Below are positions 1 to 5,958 of a stretch of 7,602 bases of DNA, piece by piece (position 1 is the stretch's first letter; each line of letters starts with the position of its first letter). Both the position numbers and the translations under genes were made by a program. The notes beneath the pieces are model-generated. The model ran no database searches. It had not been told where the DNA came from and saw only the letters and a program-made list of their open reading frames with translations. Source of the stretch: Spirochaetales bacterium Spiro_01 (lineage in GTDB: Bacteria > Spirochaetota > Spirochaetia > Sphaerochaetales > Sphaerochaetaceae); assembly GCA_001604265.1 (NCBI GenBank), contig LVBC01000108.1, forward strand, positions 1-7,602, given 5' to 3'.

Positions 1-672
1 GACGAGATCGACAGGATAGTAGAGGCCTCAAGGGATATGGGTCTCGAATTCACTATCGTAAATGGAGACAGAGAGAACCTGGTCGAATTTGCGAGGAAGG
101 CAGGAGTCGACTCAGTGCTTCTCGAGACATCGCTCATTCTCTTCACTCCTGAAATCAAGGAAGCAGACGAAAGAAGTGCACTCTTTGTCCTCTCCTCCGG
201 AAAGGAGCTCGAGATCGGAGCACTCGACATCTCTGATAGCATGGTCGAAGCAAGGAATCTCGACGTGAACGAGTGGAAGAACTACATTCTCAATGAGAGT
301 GCTGCCAAGAAGGCAGAGGTCGACAGGACAGAGGATATGATAGGAAATGGAAAGGCGATCCTTGCACTCTCCTCCTCCGAGCCGTCTACGCTTGACTGGA
401 GCATCTTCACACCATTTTCCTACCGTGACGACACCTCCTGGCCGATCTCGGACAGCCTCAATGCCAACTGGAGCGATACCTACCGCTCGACCCACTTCTC
501 CGAAGAGGTCGATGCAGGTGCGACATTTGAGAGTTCAAGCGTGACAGAGCGTCTCGACTTCCTCTACACAAGAGGAATCCTCGAAGTAAGCTCCGACACG
601 ATTGCACTGTCAGGACTTTCGGATGGTGAAATACAGCGCTTTGCCACTGTAGCGACCTATCTGATTCCATAG
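1..672 (+). CDS. 3' part of an unrecognised gene; possibly a degenerate EEP-fold protein
   Basis: The reading frame is open from base 1, so the true start lies upstream; the ATG at base 37 is internal and has no ribosome site. I do not recognise a named family with certainty. The C-terminal pattern resembles endonuclease/exonuclease/phosphatase (EEP) proteins. A hydrophobic strand precedes a loop where EEP enzymes carry GDFN, but here the loop reads LSSSE (367-381). Then come tryptophan-rich and T-F segments, the strand ERLDFLYTRG (547-576, compare RIDYIF in EEP enzymes), and a final SDG (619-627) where active enzymes have SDH. If this reading is right, both catalytic signatures are lost and the protein is probably not a nuclease or phosphatase. 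No membrane segment is visible in this part. The downstream DUF362 gene begins 14 bases later, so the two are probably cotranscribed. The fold assignment is an inference from pattern only. Confidence 0.75.
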   Translation, partial: DEIDRIVEASRDMGLEFTIVNGDRENLVEFARKAGVDSVLLETSLILFTPEIKEADERSALFVLSSGKELEIGALDISDSMVEARNLDVNEWKNYILNESAAKKAEVDRTEDMIGNGKAILALSSSEPSTLDWSIFTPFSYRDDTSWPISDSLNANWSDTYRSTHFSEEVDAGATFESSSVTERLDFLYTRGILEVSSDTIALSGLSDGEIQRFATVATYLIP

Positions 673-686
673 AAGAAGGAACGACA

Positions 687-1775
687 ATGGAAAGAAACGA
701 AATAATCATCGACTACTCCAGGGACATCCTGGCAATGACCAAGGCCCTGATGGCAGAGGTGGACATCGAGTCCGAGCTGCCGAACAAGAATGCAAAGATC
801 ATACTCAAACCGAATCTGGTAGTTGCTACGACTCCGGACAGCGGAGCTACGACCCATATCGAGATAATCAGCGGAATTATCGAGTTCCTCCAGTCGAAGG
901 GCTACAGGAACATCACGATCGCAGAGGGCTCCTGGGTCGGAGACAGCACGCTCAGGGCCTTCAAGGTCAACAACTACATGCAGTTCACAAAGAAGTATGG
1001 AGTTCCCCTACTCGACCTCAAGGGCGATGACTATGTCACAGTGAACAGCCATGGAGTCAAGATGGAGATATCGCAGACTGCAATGGAGTGTGATTATCTC
1101 ATCTCGCTACCGGTCCTCAAGGGTCACTGCCAGACAGCTATGACCTGTGCCCTGAAGAATATGAAGGGTATCCTTTCAGACCGCTCCAAGAGACTCTTCC
1201 ACTCCCTCGGCCTGCACAAGCCGATCGCTGCTCTCAATGCAGTCAAGTGCGCAGACCTTGTCGTAGTCGACTCGATCTGCGGTGACCTCGACTTCGAGGA
1301 GGGAGGAAACCCAGTCGAGGCCAACAGGATGATAGTCGCAAAGGACTCTGTACTCCTCGACACATATGCGATGCTTATGCTCGGCTACTCCTTCGACGAT
1401 GTGCCATATATCTCGCTTGCAGAGGAGTATGGTGTCGGATACACGGACATAAAGCATGCAAGGATCAGGGAGCTCCACGCTCCAGAGAGCGTCACTGGTG
1501 CCCAGCCTACCGGTCAGGCAAGACAGCTTGCAAGGTTCACGGACCAGAGAAGTGCCTGCTCTGCCTGCTACGCATCACTTATCCACGCACTCAAGAGACT
1601 GGACCAGGAGGGAATGCTCGGCCTTGTAAGGGGAAAGAAGATCTGCATTGGCCAGGAATTCCAGGGACATGAGATGGATATCGGTGTCGGAAAGTGCTGT
1701 GCCGGTGCAAAGCACGGTGCAAAGGGCTGTCCTCCAACCGCATCTGCAATATTCAATATGCTTCAGGAGCTGTGA
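687..1775 (+). CDS. DUF362 domain protein with cysteine-rich C-terminus
   Basis: This 362-residue protein carries the usual DUF362 landmarks: KPNL at residues 41-44, LPVLKGH at 141-147 and LKNMKG at 156-161. DUF362 proteins have no settled function, and some members are fused to ferredoxin domains. Here the last 75 residues hold six cysteines: C291 and C294 in a CSAC motif, C320, the pair C337-C338, and C348 in a GCPP motif. The spacing is not that of a classical 2x[4Fe-4S] ferredoxin, but it could ligate an iron-sulfur cluster or another metal. No signal peptide or membrane helix is seen, so a cytoplasmic location is likely. The ATG at 687 follows a good AGAAGGA site 14 bases after the preceding stop. 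A thioredoxin gene follows about 50 bases later, which makes a redox link conceivable but unproven. The family call is firm; the biochemical role is unknown. Confidence 0.88.
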   Translation: MERNEIIIDYSRDILAMTKALMAEVDIESELPNKNAKIILKPNLVVATTPDSGATTHIEIISGIIEFLQSKGYRNITIAEGSWVGDSTLRAFKVNNYMQFTKKYGVPLLDLKGDDYVTVNSHGVKMEISQTAMECDYLISLPVLKGHCQTAMTCALKNMKGILSDRSKRLFHSLGLHKPIAALNAVKCADLVVVDSICGDLDFEEGGNPVEANRMIVAKDSVLLDTYAMLMLGYSFDDVPYISLAEEYGVGYTDIKHARIRELHAPESVTGAQPTGQARQLARFTDQRSACSACYASLIHALKRLDQEGMLGLVRGKKICIGQEFQGHEMDIGVGKCCAGAKHGAKGCPPTASAIFNMLQEL

Positions 1776-1777
1776 AT

Positions 1778-1805
1778 TTGACATTCGTGATTATTTGATT
1801 ATCTT
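1778..1805 (+). promoter_or_regulatory. Possible sigma-70 promoter for the thioredoxin gene
   Basis: A perfect TTGACA at 1778-1783 begins two bases after the DUF362 stop codon. It is followed 16 bases on by TATCTT (1800-1805), which matches the -10 consensus at four of six positions. This would let the thioredoxin be transcribed apart from the DUF362 gene. There is no terminator between the two genes, so read-through is also likely. Confidence 0.4.
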
Positions 1806-1828
1806 AGGAACACAAGGAGATTTGGATT

Positions 1829-2143
1829 ATGATCATACATACAGACACAAACGGTTTCGACAAGGTAGTTCTCGACAAGAACAGAGAGCTTGTACTCGTT
1901 GACTTCTTTGCAACCTGGTGCGGACCTTGCAAGATGCTCTCGGCAAATCTCGAGAAGCTGGACAAGGAGGCTGGCGACAGGATAGTGATCGCCAAGGTCG
2001 ATATCGATGAGAACCCAGAGCTCGCAGAGAAGTTCGGAGTCGAATCGGTACCTACAATGCTCGTCTACAGAAAAGGAGAGAAGGAGATGCAGGTAGTCGG
2101 TGCCAGAACAGTCGACGACTTGAAGAGAATGCTCGGTCTGTGA
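1829..2143 (+). CDS. trxA: Thioredoxin
   Basis: This is a 104-residue, single-domain cytoplasmic thioredoxin of typical length. The active site WCGPC is at residues 30-34, so C31 and C34 form the redox disulfide. The conserved D25 of the VDFFATWC strand is present, and the cis-proline is P75 in the SVPTM loop. It would reduce protein disulfides using electrons from a thioredoxin reductase, which is not in this window. The ATG is preceded by AAGGAGA about nine bases upstream, an excellent ribosome site. No leader peptide or extra domain is visible. It lies between the DUF362 gene and a strong terminator. The symbol reflects the family; many genomes hold several thioredoxins, so it may not be the main one. 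Confidence 0.95.
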   Translation: MIIHTDTNGFDKVVLDKNRELVLVDFFATWCGPCKMLSANLEKLDKEAGDRIVIAKVDIDENPELAEKFGVESVPTMLVYRKGEKEMQVVGARTVDDLKRMLGL

Positions 2144-2164
2144 AATCGACAGGAGACAGAGAAG

Positions 2165-2196
2165 ATCGACCCTGAGTCCAGGGTCGATTTCTTTTA
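2165..2196 (+). terminator. Intrinsic terminator after thioredoxin
   Basis: A perfect 10-bp stem, ATCGACCCTG (2165-2174) pairing with CAGGGTCGAT (2179-2188), has a four-base loop and is followed by a T-rich run (TTCTTTT). It sits 21 bases past the thioredoxin stop. Read on the other strand, the stem is followed by CTTCTCT, so it may also weakly stop transcription arriving from the minus-strand genes. Confidence 0.88.
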
Positions 2197-2247
2197 TCAG
2201 AAATTGGATTCGAGATTTCCACTCTCATCGAATACAAGCTCGTGAGG

Positions 2248-2718
2248 CTAATCCAGGATCTCGAGCTCTGGATTTCTCCTCACCTCCTCTATCATCGCCT
2301 CCGATACCTCGATCCTGGCAATATGGAGAGTGTCCCTTATATGGATGAGTCTGACCTTTGAGCGGTCGATACCGACACACATTCGAATGCAGGCCTTGAT
2401 CGCATCCTCATCGCTTTGAAGCGTCATCGGAATCTTGCAGCCGGAGCTTACAAGAGAAGTCAGTGCATTGACATATGCGTACTCCGGACAGGCCTTGGCC
2501 ATCAGCTTTGCAGTAGTAACATCGACCACTCCCATGCCGATATTGTTTCCATGACTCTCCTCTGTGAGATCGAGGACAGCGACCTTCTGGACCTTGATTC
2601 CTCCAGAGGCGAACTCTGTGGTATAGCGTCCTGTGATATTGCAGTCCATTCCGCTTCCGGAGATGTTCTTTCCCATCCAGTCTATTACAAGGACATCTCC
2701 GGAAGCTTCGATCTGCAC
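2248..2718 (-). pseudogene. 5'-truncated LarA-like (DUF2088) gene, C-terminal third only
   Basis: The 156 residues match, from memory, the C-terminal part of the LarA-like/DUF2088 proteins (lactate racemase homologues, about 420 residues): a VLVIDWMGKNISG strand, GMDCNITGR, VLDLTEESHGNNIG, VDVTT, YVNALTS and KIPMTL follow in the family's order. The N-terminal domain, about 260-270 residues including the nickel-pincer cofactor region, is missing. The frame stays open upstream to a stop at 2818-2820, but the 18 codons nearest the start (2719-2772) show no family similarity and hold no ATG. The only usual start is GTG at 2718, with GGAAGA directly abutting it, too close for a normal ribosome site. 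A terminator for the preceding operon lies just upstream. I read this as a deletion remnant. A short functional domain or an assembly join are the alternatives. Members of the wider LarA family racemise or epimerise 2-hydroxy acids. Confidence 0.7.
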
Positions 2719-2770
2719 TCTTCCATGATCGACTACATCAACCCAGAGAACAAGGATCAGAAGATATCCT

Positions 2771-2807
2771 GAAAAGAGAGGAGCCTGGACGCTGATGTTC
2801 AGGCTCC
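2771..2807 (-). terminator. Intrinsic terminator of the dehydrogenase operon
   Basis: The 8-bp inverted repeat GGAGCCTG (2780-2787) and CAGGCTCC (2800-2807) has a 12-base loop. On the minus strand it is followed by TCTCTTTTC (2771-2779). It begins six bases after the stop of the DUF1667 gene and would stop most transcripts before the LarA-like remnant. Confidence 0.75.
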
Positions 2808-2812
2808 ATCCT

Positions 2813-3178
2813 TCATTTCAAACTATCTACATTCTTTGTAGCTATCACATCACAGCCAAGACCGAGAAGGTCCTCAAGGAGCACTTCTCCTGCCTTGACT
2901 GGGGCCTTGACCCTTATCTCTCTTATTCTCTCCATCGCATCGAAGATCCTCTCCTTTGGGATAGGAGATGAGAGGCGCACACTGCAAAGAGGAAGTTCTC
3001 CATCCTCTACAAGGACACTTGTTGCGAAGTTCCTCTTCGGAGCTGTCAGCTCCTGAACGACATAATCGCGGCCACGGATGCATCTGTTGCCCTGGATGCC
3101 CAATATCTTTCCGTTCTCGATTTCGACAGAGATCTCACAGCTGTTCGGGCACACTATACATGTAAATGTCCTCTTCAT
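2813..3178 (-). CDS. DUF1667 protein, small partner of the flavin dehydrogenase pair
   Basis: This 121-residue protein has the DUF1667 hallmark at its N-terminus: cysteines C7, C10, C14 and C33 in the pattern CxxC-x3-C...GNRCxRG, followed by the conserved segment leading to KAPVKAGEVL near the C-terminus. The four cysteines probably bind an iron-sulfur cluster or another metal. DUF1667 genes usually sit beside a GlpA-like FAD dehydrogenase and an NAD/FAD oxidoreductase, and are presumed to be the small subunit that replaces GlpC or helps electron transfer. The ATG overlaps the stop of the preceding gene by four bases (ATGA), and a strong GGAGGTGA site lies inside that gene's end, so translation is coupled. 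It is the last gene of the operon and a terminator follows. The family call is firm; the exact role is inferred from context. Confidence 0.9.
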   Translation of the reverse strand: MKRTFTCIVCPNSCEISVEIENGKILGIQGNRCIRGRDYVVQELTAPKRNFATSVLVEDGELPLCSVRLSSPIPKERIFDAMERIREIRVKAPVKAGEVLLEDLLGLGCDVIATKNVDSLK

Positions 3179-4410
3179 ATCAGTCTCACCTCCACATCGC
3201 CAGGACCAAGGAATCTGCCCTTCTCCACTCTTATATCCAGCATCTCGGCAGGAACAGCCCTCCCTACTCTCTTTCTCGAGATGACAGTGCCATTCTGGAC
3301 AATTTCGAGAGAGACATTCGAAAGCTTCCTTCTAGAGCGCGCAGAGAAGACGACATCCTCCTTTCCATCTACCTTCTGAGGAAGCACGTGAGAAAGATTC
3401 TCGCCTGCTCTGACTACTATATCGCACTCAGGAAGATAGCCATCATGGACATATCGTGCTACTGCTCTTGCAGTTGCTTCAGCTTCCAGGGAGACGAAGT
3501 CGACCACATCATGAACGTGAAGCACGTTCCCGCAGGAGAAGAAGCCCTCTCTGTCAGTCTGCATCCACTGGTCTACTACTGCGCCTCTTGTTGCTCTGTC
3601 CAATGTGATTCCCGCATCCAGAGCAAGCTCGTTCTCGGGGATGAGGCCAACTGAAAGAATCAGAGTATCGCAATCTATCCTCTCCTCAGTGCCAGGAATA
3701 GGCTGAAGGTGCTCGTCCACCTTGCTTATGGTCACACCTGAAAGCCTGTTCTTGCCATGGATTTCGGTGACTGTATGGCTCAGATGAAGAGGAATATCGA
3801 AGTCATCGAGGCACTGGTGGATGTTCCTGGCAAGCCCACTTGGAAGTGGAAGTATCTCGTAGACACCCTTCACATGTGCCCCTTCAAGCGTGAGTCGTCT
3901 TGCCATTATCATGCCGATATCGCCACTTCCAAGGATGACTATCTCCTTTCCTATCATCCGGTTCTGCAGGTTGATGTAGTTCTGTGCAACGCCTGCAGTG
4001 AAGACTCCGGAGGGTCGCTCTCCCGGGATCGCAAGCGCACCCCGCGGACGCTCCCTGCAGCCCATCGCAAAGATGATTGCCTTTGCCTTAAGGACCACAA
4101 GTCCGCTCTTTGAGACGAGAGTAACGTTCTTCTCTTCATCGATACTGCTGACTGTAGTATCGACAAGATATGGAATCCCGAGTTTCTCTACCTGGTCTAT
4201 GAAGCGCTGGGCATACTCGGGTCCGCTGAGCATCTCACCGAATCTTGTGAGGCCGAAGCCCTCGTGGATGCACTGTCTCAGGATGCCGCCAAGAGACTTC
4301 TCTCTTTCGACGATCAGGATATCGTGGATACCGAGCTTCCAAAGCTCTACAGCTGCAGCAAGACCTGCAGGGCCACCTCCTACTATTACAACATCACGAA
4401 CAGCCGACAT
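3175..4410 (-). CDS. NAD/FAD-dependent pyridine-nucleotide oxidoreductase subunit
   Basis: This 411-residue flavoprotein has two Rossmann motifs. The FAD motif GGGPAG is at residues 11-16, with E35 placed to bind the ribose. The NAD(P)H motif GSGDIG is at 161-166. Other landmarks are CIHEGFG (47-53), AMGCRERPRG (115-124) and the late FAD segment around FFSCGNVLHVHD. The classical disulfide-reductase CxxxxC pair is not seen. Such proteins accompany LhgO/GlpA-type dehydrogenases and probably exchange electrons with NAD(H) or another carrier. After the FAD-binding part there is a C-terminal domain of about 90 residues, typical of this subfamily. The ATG is one base past the stop of the upstream gene, with an ideal GGGAGG site seven bases before it. 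The next gene overlaps by four bases. The family call is strong; the electron acceptor is not determined by sequence. Confidence 0.92.
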   Translation of the reverse strand: MSAVRDVVIVGGGPAGLAAAVELWKLGIHDILIVEREKSLGGILRQCIHEGFGLTRFGEMLSGPEYAQRFIDQVEKLGIPYLVDTTVSSIDEEKNVTLVSKSGLVVLKAKAIIFAMGCRERPRGALAIPGERPSGVFTAGVAQNYINLQNRMIGKEIVILGSGDIGMIMARRLTLEGAHVKGVYEILPLPSGLARNIHQCLDDFDIPLHLSHTVTEIHGKNRLSGVTISKVDEHLQPIPGTEERIDCDTLILSVGLIPENELALDAGITLDRATRGAVVDQWMQTDREGFFSCGNVLHVHDVVDFVSLEAEATARAVARYVHDGYLPECDIVVRAGENLSHVLPQKVDGKEDVVFSARSRRKLSNVSLEIVQNGTVISRKRVGRAVPAEMLDIRVEKGRFLGPGDVEVRLI

Positions 4411-4411
4411 A

Positions 4412-5863
4412 TCAGACCTCCCTTACCTTTCCTGTAAAGAGGTAGGAGCCCTCTCTCTCATAGACGATATCCTTCTCGGGAAGACCAAGCTCCTCTTCAA
4501 GCAGCTTCGATATCCTCATCTGGCAGTAGCCACCCTGACAGCGCCCCATCATGCTTCTCGTCCTGTACTTGATCGAGACCATAGTGCTTGCACCAAGTGG
4601 ATTGTGGATCGCCTGGAGGATCTCAGCCTTCGAGACCTTCTGGCAGCGGCAGATGAGTTCACCGTAATCGGGATTCTCTTCTATCATCTCTCTCTGCTCT
4701 TCAGGACTCAGGCTTCTGAATGGTCTTATTCCCTTCTTTATCGGATTGAAACTCTCATTTGCACTCAGCTTCTCGCGCTCATTCATGAGTTCAATTACAT
4801 ACCTTGCAATTGGAACAGCGGAGGTGAGACCTGGAGATTCTATTCCGATCAGATTCACAGCATGTGGTGCTATATCATCCCTTATCTCGATTCTGAAATC
4901 CTGGATCTTTCCGTTCTCGTCTATTAGCTTCGGAAGGATTCCAGAGTAGGTGCGGATGTAGTCTGCCTTCGTAAAGTGCGGCCAGAGGGCCATTGCACTC
5001 TCGTAGAGAGCATCGACATTGCTCTTCTCTACACCGTAGAACTCGAGGTCGTCAGTATCATGGGCAGTTGGACCCAGGAGGATGTTGCCATCAGTTGTGC
5101 ATGAGACGTGGATTCCCATGTATGTGTTGCTCGGAACTGTGTATATTGGCATTGGGACAAGCTTTCCAAGGCGGCTGTCCAGGATTATGTAGTCATCCTT
5201 CGAGCCGATCACTCTGTAGCCGGTTATTCCAAGCATGTCGCTTATCTTCTTGCAGCCAAGGCCAGCAGCATTCACGACCCATCTGGATGTGAATCTTCCC
5301 CTCTTCGTCGTGACTGTATAGATTCCTGCGCTGTAGTCGATGTGGACTACCTCGTTATCGAGGAAGTATCTCACTCCGTTTTTCACTGCATTCTCCGCAA
5401 GTGCGATCGTGTACCCGAATGGGTCGATTATCCCACTGTTCGGAGAGTAGAGAGCGAATTCTCCCTCGACTGAGGGAACAAGCTCATGAAGTCTAGCCCT
5501 GTCGACCATTACAAGACCGACAGAACCGTTGATCTCACCCTGCTTCTTTGTCCTCAGCAGCGATTCGTACTCCTCTTCTGTATTGCCGACAAGAACCTTT
5601 CCACAGCGCTTGAAGTCGAAATCCAGCTCCTCCGACAGGTCACCCATGATACGGTTGCCCTCACAGCAGAATCGGGCCTTCAGAGAACCTATATCGTAGG
5701 CAAAGCCGCCGTGGACCACTCCCGTATTCCTTCCACTGGTCTCGAGACAGACATCGAGATTCTTCTCCAGTACAGCTATCGACAGCCTGTATCTGGAAAG
5801 CTCTCTTGCAATGGCAGAGCCCACTGCCCCACCACCTATTATCAGAACATCAAAATCTGACAT
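4412..5863 (-). CDS. FAD dehydrogenase, LhgO/GlpA-type, with BFD-like [2Fe-2S] C-terminal domain
   Basis: With the ATG at 5863 the protein has 483 residues. The N-terminal DAO-type FAD domain shows GGGAVG (10-15), E33 for the FAD ribose, and TSGRNTGVVHGG (42-53), followed by a stretch very like L-2-hydroxyglutarate oxidase LhgO (GSLKARFC, CGKVLV, SGIIDP). The C-terminal domain is BFD-like, with C405xC407 and C442x4C447 for a [2Fe-2S] cluster. Relatives in this three-gene arrangement are usually annotated as anaerobic glycerol-3-phosphate dehydrogenase. The substrate could equally be another hydroxy compound, because LhgO-like sequence and a GntR/FCD regulator are unusual for glycerol control. 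Two upstream in-frame ATGs (5878 and 5872) exist. I prefer 5863 because GGGGAT lies seven bases before it, while 5878 has no ribosome site and abuts the operator. It is the first gene of the operon. Confidence 0.88.
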   Translation of the reverse strand: MSDFDVLIIGGGAVGSAIARELSRYRLSIAVLEKNLDVCLETSGRNTGVVHGGFAYDIGSLKARFCCEGNRIMGDLSEELDFDFKRCGKVLVGNTEEEYESLLRTKKQGEINGSVGLVMVDRARLHELVPSVEGEFALYSPNSGIIDPFGYTIALAENAVKNGVRYFLDNEVVHIDYSAGIYTVTTKRGRFTSRWVVNAAGLGCKKISDMLGITGYRVIGSKDDYIILDSRLGKLVPMPIYTVPSNTYMGIHVSCTTDGNILLGPTAHDTDDLEFYGVEKSNVDALYESAMALWPHFTKADYIRTYSGILPKLIDENGKIQDFRIEIRDDIAPHAVNLIGIESPGLTSAVPIARYVIELMNEREKLSANESFNPIKKGIRPFRSLSPEEQREMIEENPDYGELICRCQKVSKAEILQAIHNPLGASTMVSIKYRTRSMMGRCQGGYCQMRISKLLEEELGLPEKDIVYEREGSYLFTGKVREV

Positions 5864-5878
5864 GGATTTCATCCCCAT

Positions 5879-5894
5879 AACCGATATATCGGTT
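5879..5894. promoter_or_regulatory. Perfect 16-bp palindromic operator
   Basis: AACCGATATATCGGTT is a perfect palindrome in the gap between the divergent dehydrogenase operon and the GntR regulator gene. It lies in the predicted leader of the operon and overlaps the -35 candidate of the regulator promoter by two bases. Such dyads next to a GntR gene are usually its binding site. That this regulator binds here is an inference. Confidence 0.72.
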
Positions 5895-5921
5895 GCATAT
5901 TGCTAATATCCGATATATCAT
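5893..5921 (+). promoter_or_regulatory. Candidate promoter of the GntR regulator gene
   Basis: TTGCAT (5893-5898) and TATCAT (5916-5921) are separated by 17 bases; they match the consensus at four and five of six positions. Transcription would begin near 5928, about 30 bases before the regulator's start codon. The -10 lies on the second operator copy, which suggests autorepression. Confidence 0.55.
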
Positions 5922-5922
5922 C
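5909..5922. promoter_or_regulatory. Second, imperfect operator copy
   Basis: The ten bases CCGATATATC at 5910-5919 repeat the left part of the perfect palindrome, with centres 29 bp apart (5886/5887 and 5915/5916). Only the core GATATATC is symmetric here; the right arm (AT in place of GG) has diverged. It covers the -10 candidates of both divergent promoters. Between the copies lies a smaller inverted repeat, ATATT-gct-AATAT (5897-5909). Confidence 0.55.
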
Positions 5923-5940
5923 CAAATATAGGGCTGTCAA
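5912..5940 (-). promoter_or_regulatory. Candidate promoter of the dehydrogenase operon
   Basis: On the minus strand a perfect TTGACA (5940-5935) is followed after 17 bases by TATATC (5917-5912), which matches four of six -10 positions. Transcription would start near 5905, leaving a leader of about 40 bases that contains the perfect palindrome. A repressor bound at either copy would block initiation or early elongation. Confidence 0.6.
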
Positions 5941-5958
5941 GGAAAAAACGGAGAAGGT

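Noticed and set aside
112..495. A 127-codon minus-strand open frame opposite the first gene.
   Set aside because: It is antisense to a frame that is open from the window edge and followed closely by a cotranscribed gene; its sequence looks like a shadow.
2416..2772. A 118-codon plus-strand open frame opposite the LarA-like remnant, which might have been the true gene.
   Set aside because: The minus-strand product matches the family motifs in order, while the plus-strand product has no recognisable motif and no promoter or ribosome site.
2719..2772. A frameshift that would restore the missing LarA-like N-terminus in another frame.
   Set aside because: I read all three minus-strand frames here; the other two meet stops within a few codons to about 13 codons and show no family similarity, and only about 90 bases separate the remnant from the intact DUF1667 gene, so the N-terminal domain cannot fit.
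3166..3654. A 162-codon plus-strand open frame beginning at the junction of DUF1667 and the oxidoreductase gene.
   Set aside because: It is antisense to intact genes, and cysteine/serine-rich runs mirror the coding strand; no domain is recognisable.
3998..4927. A 309-codon plus-strand open frame across the two large flavoprotein genes.
   Set aside because: It is antisense to two clearly recognisable coupled genes, has low-complexity serine/arginine-rich sequence without any family resemblance, and no ribosome site; it is a codon-bias shadow.
5879..5958. A riboswitch or small RNA in the divergent gap.
   Set aside because: Only 80 bases are available, and the repeats are DNA-operator-like palindromes overlapping promoters; no structured leader is apparent.
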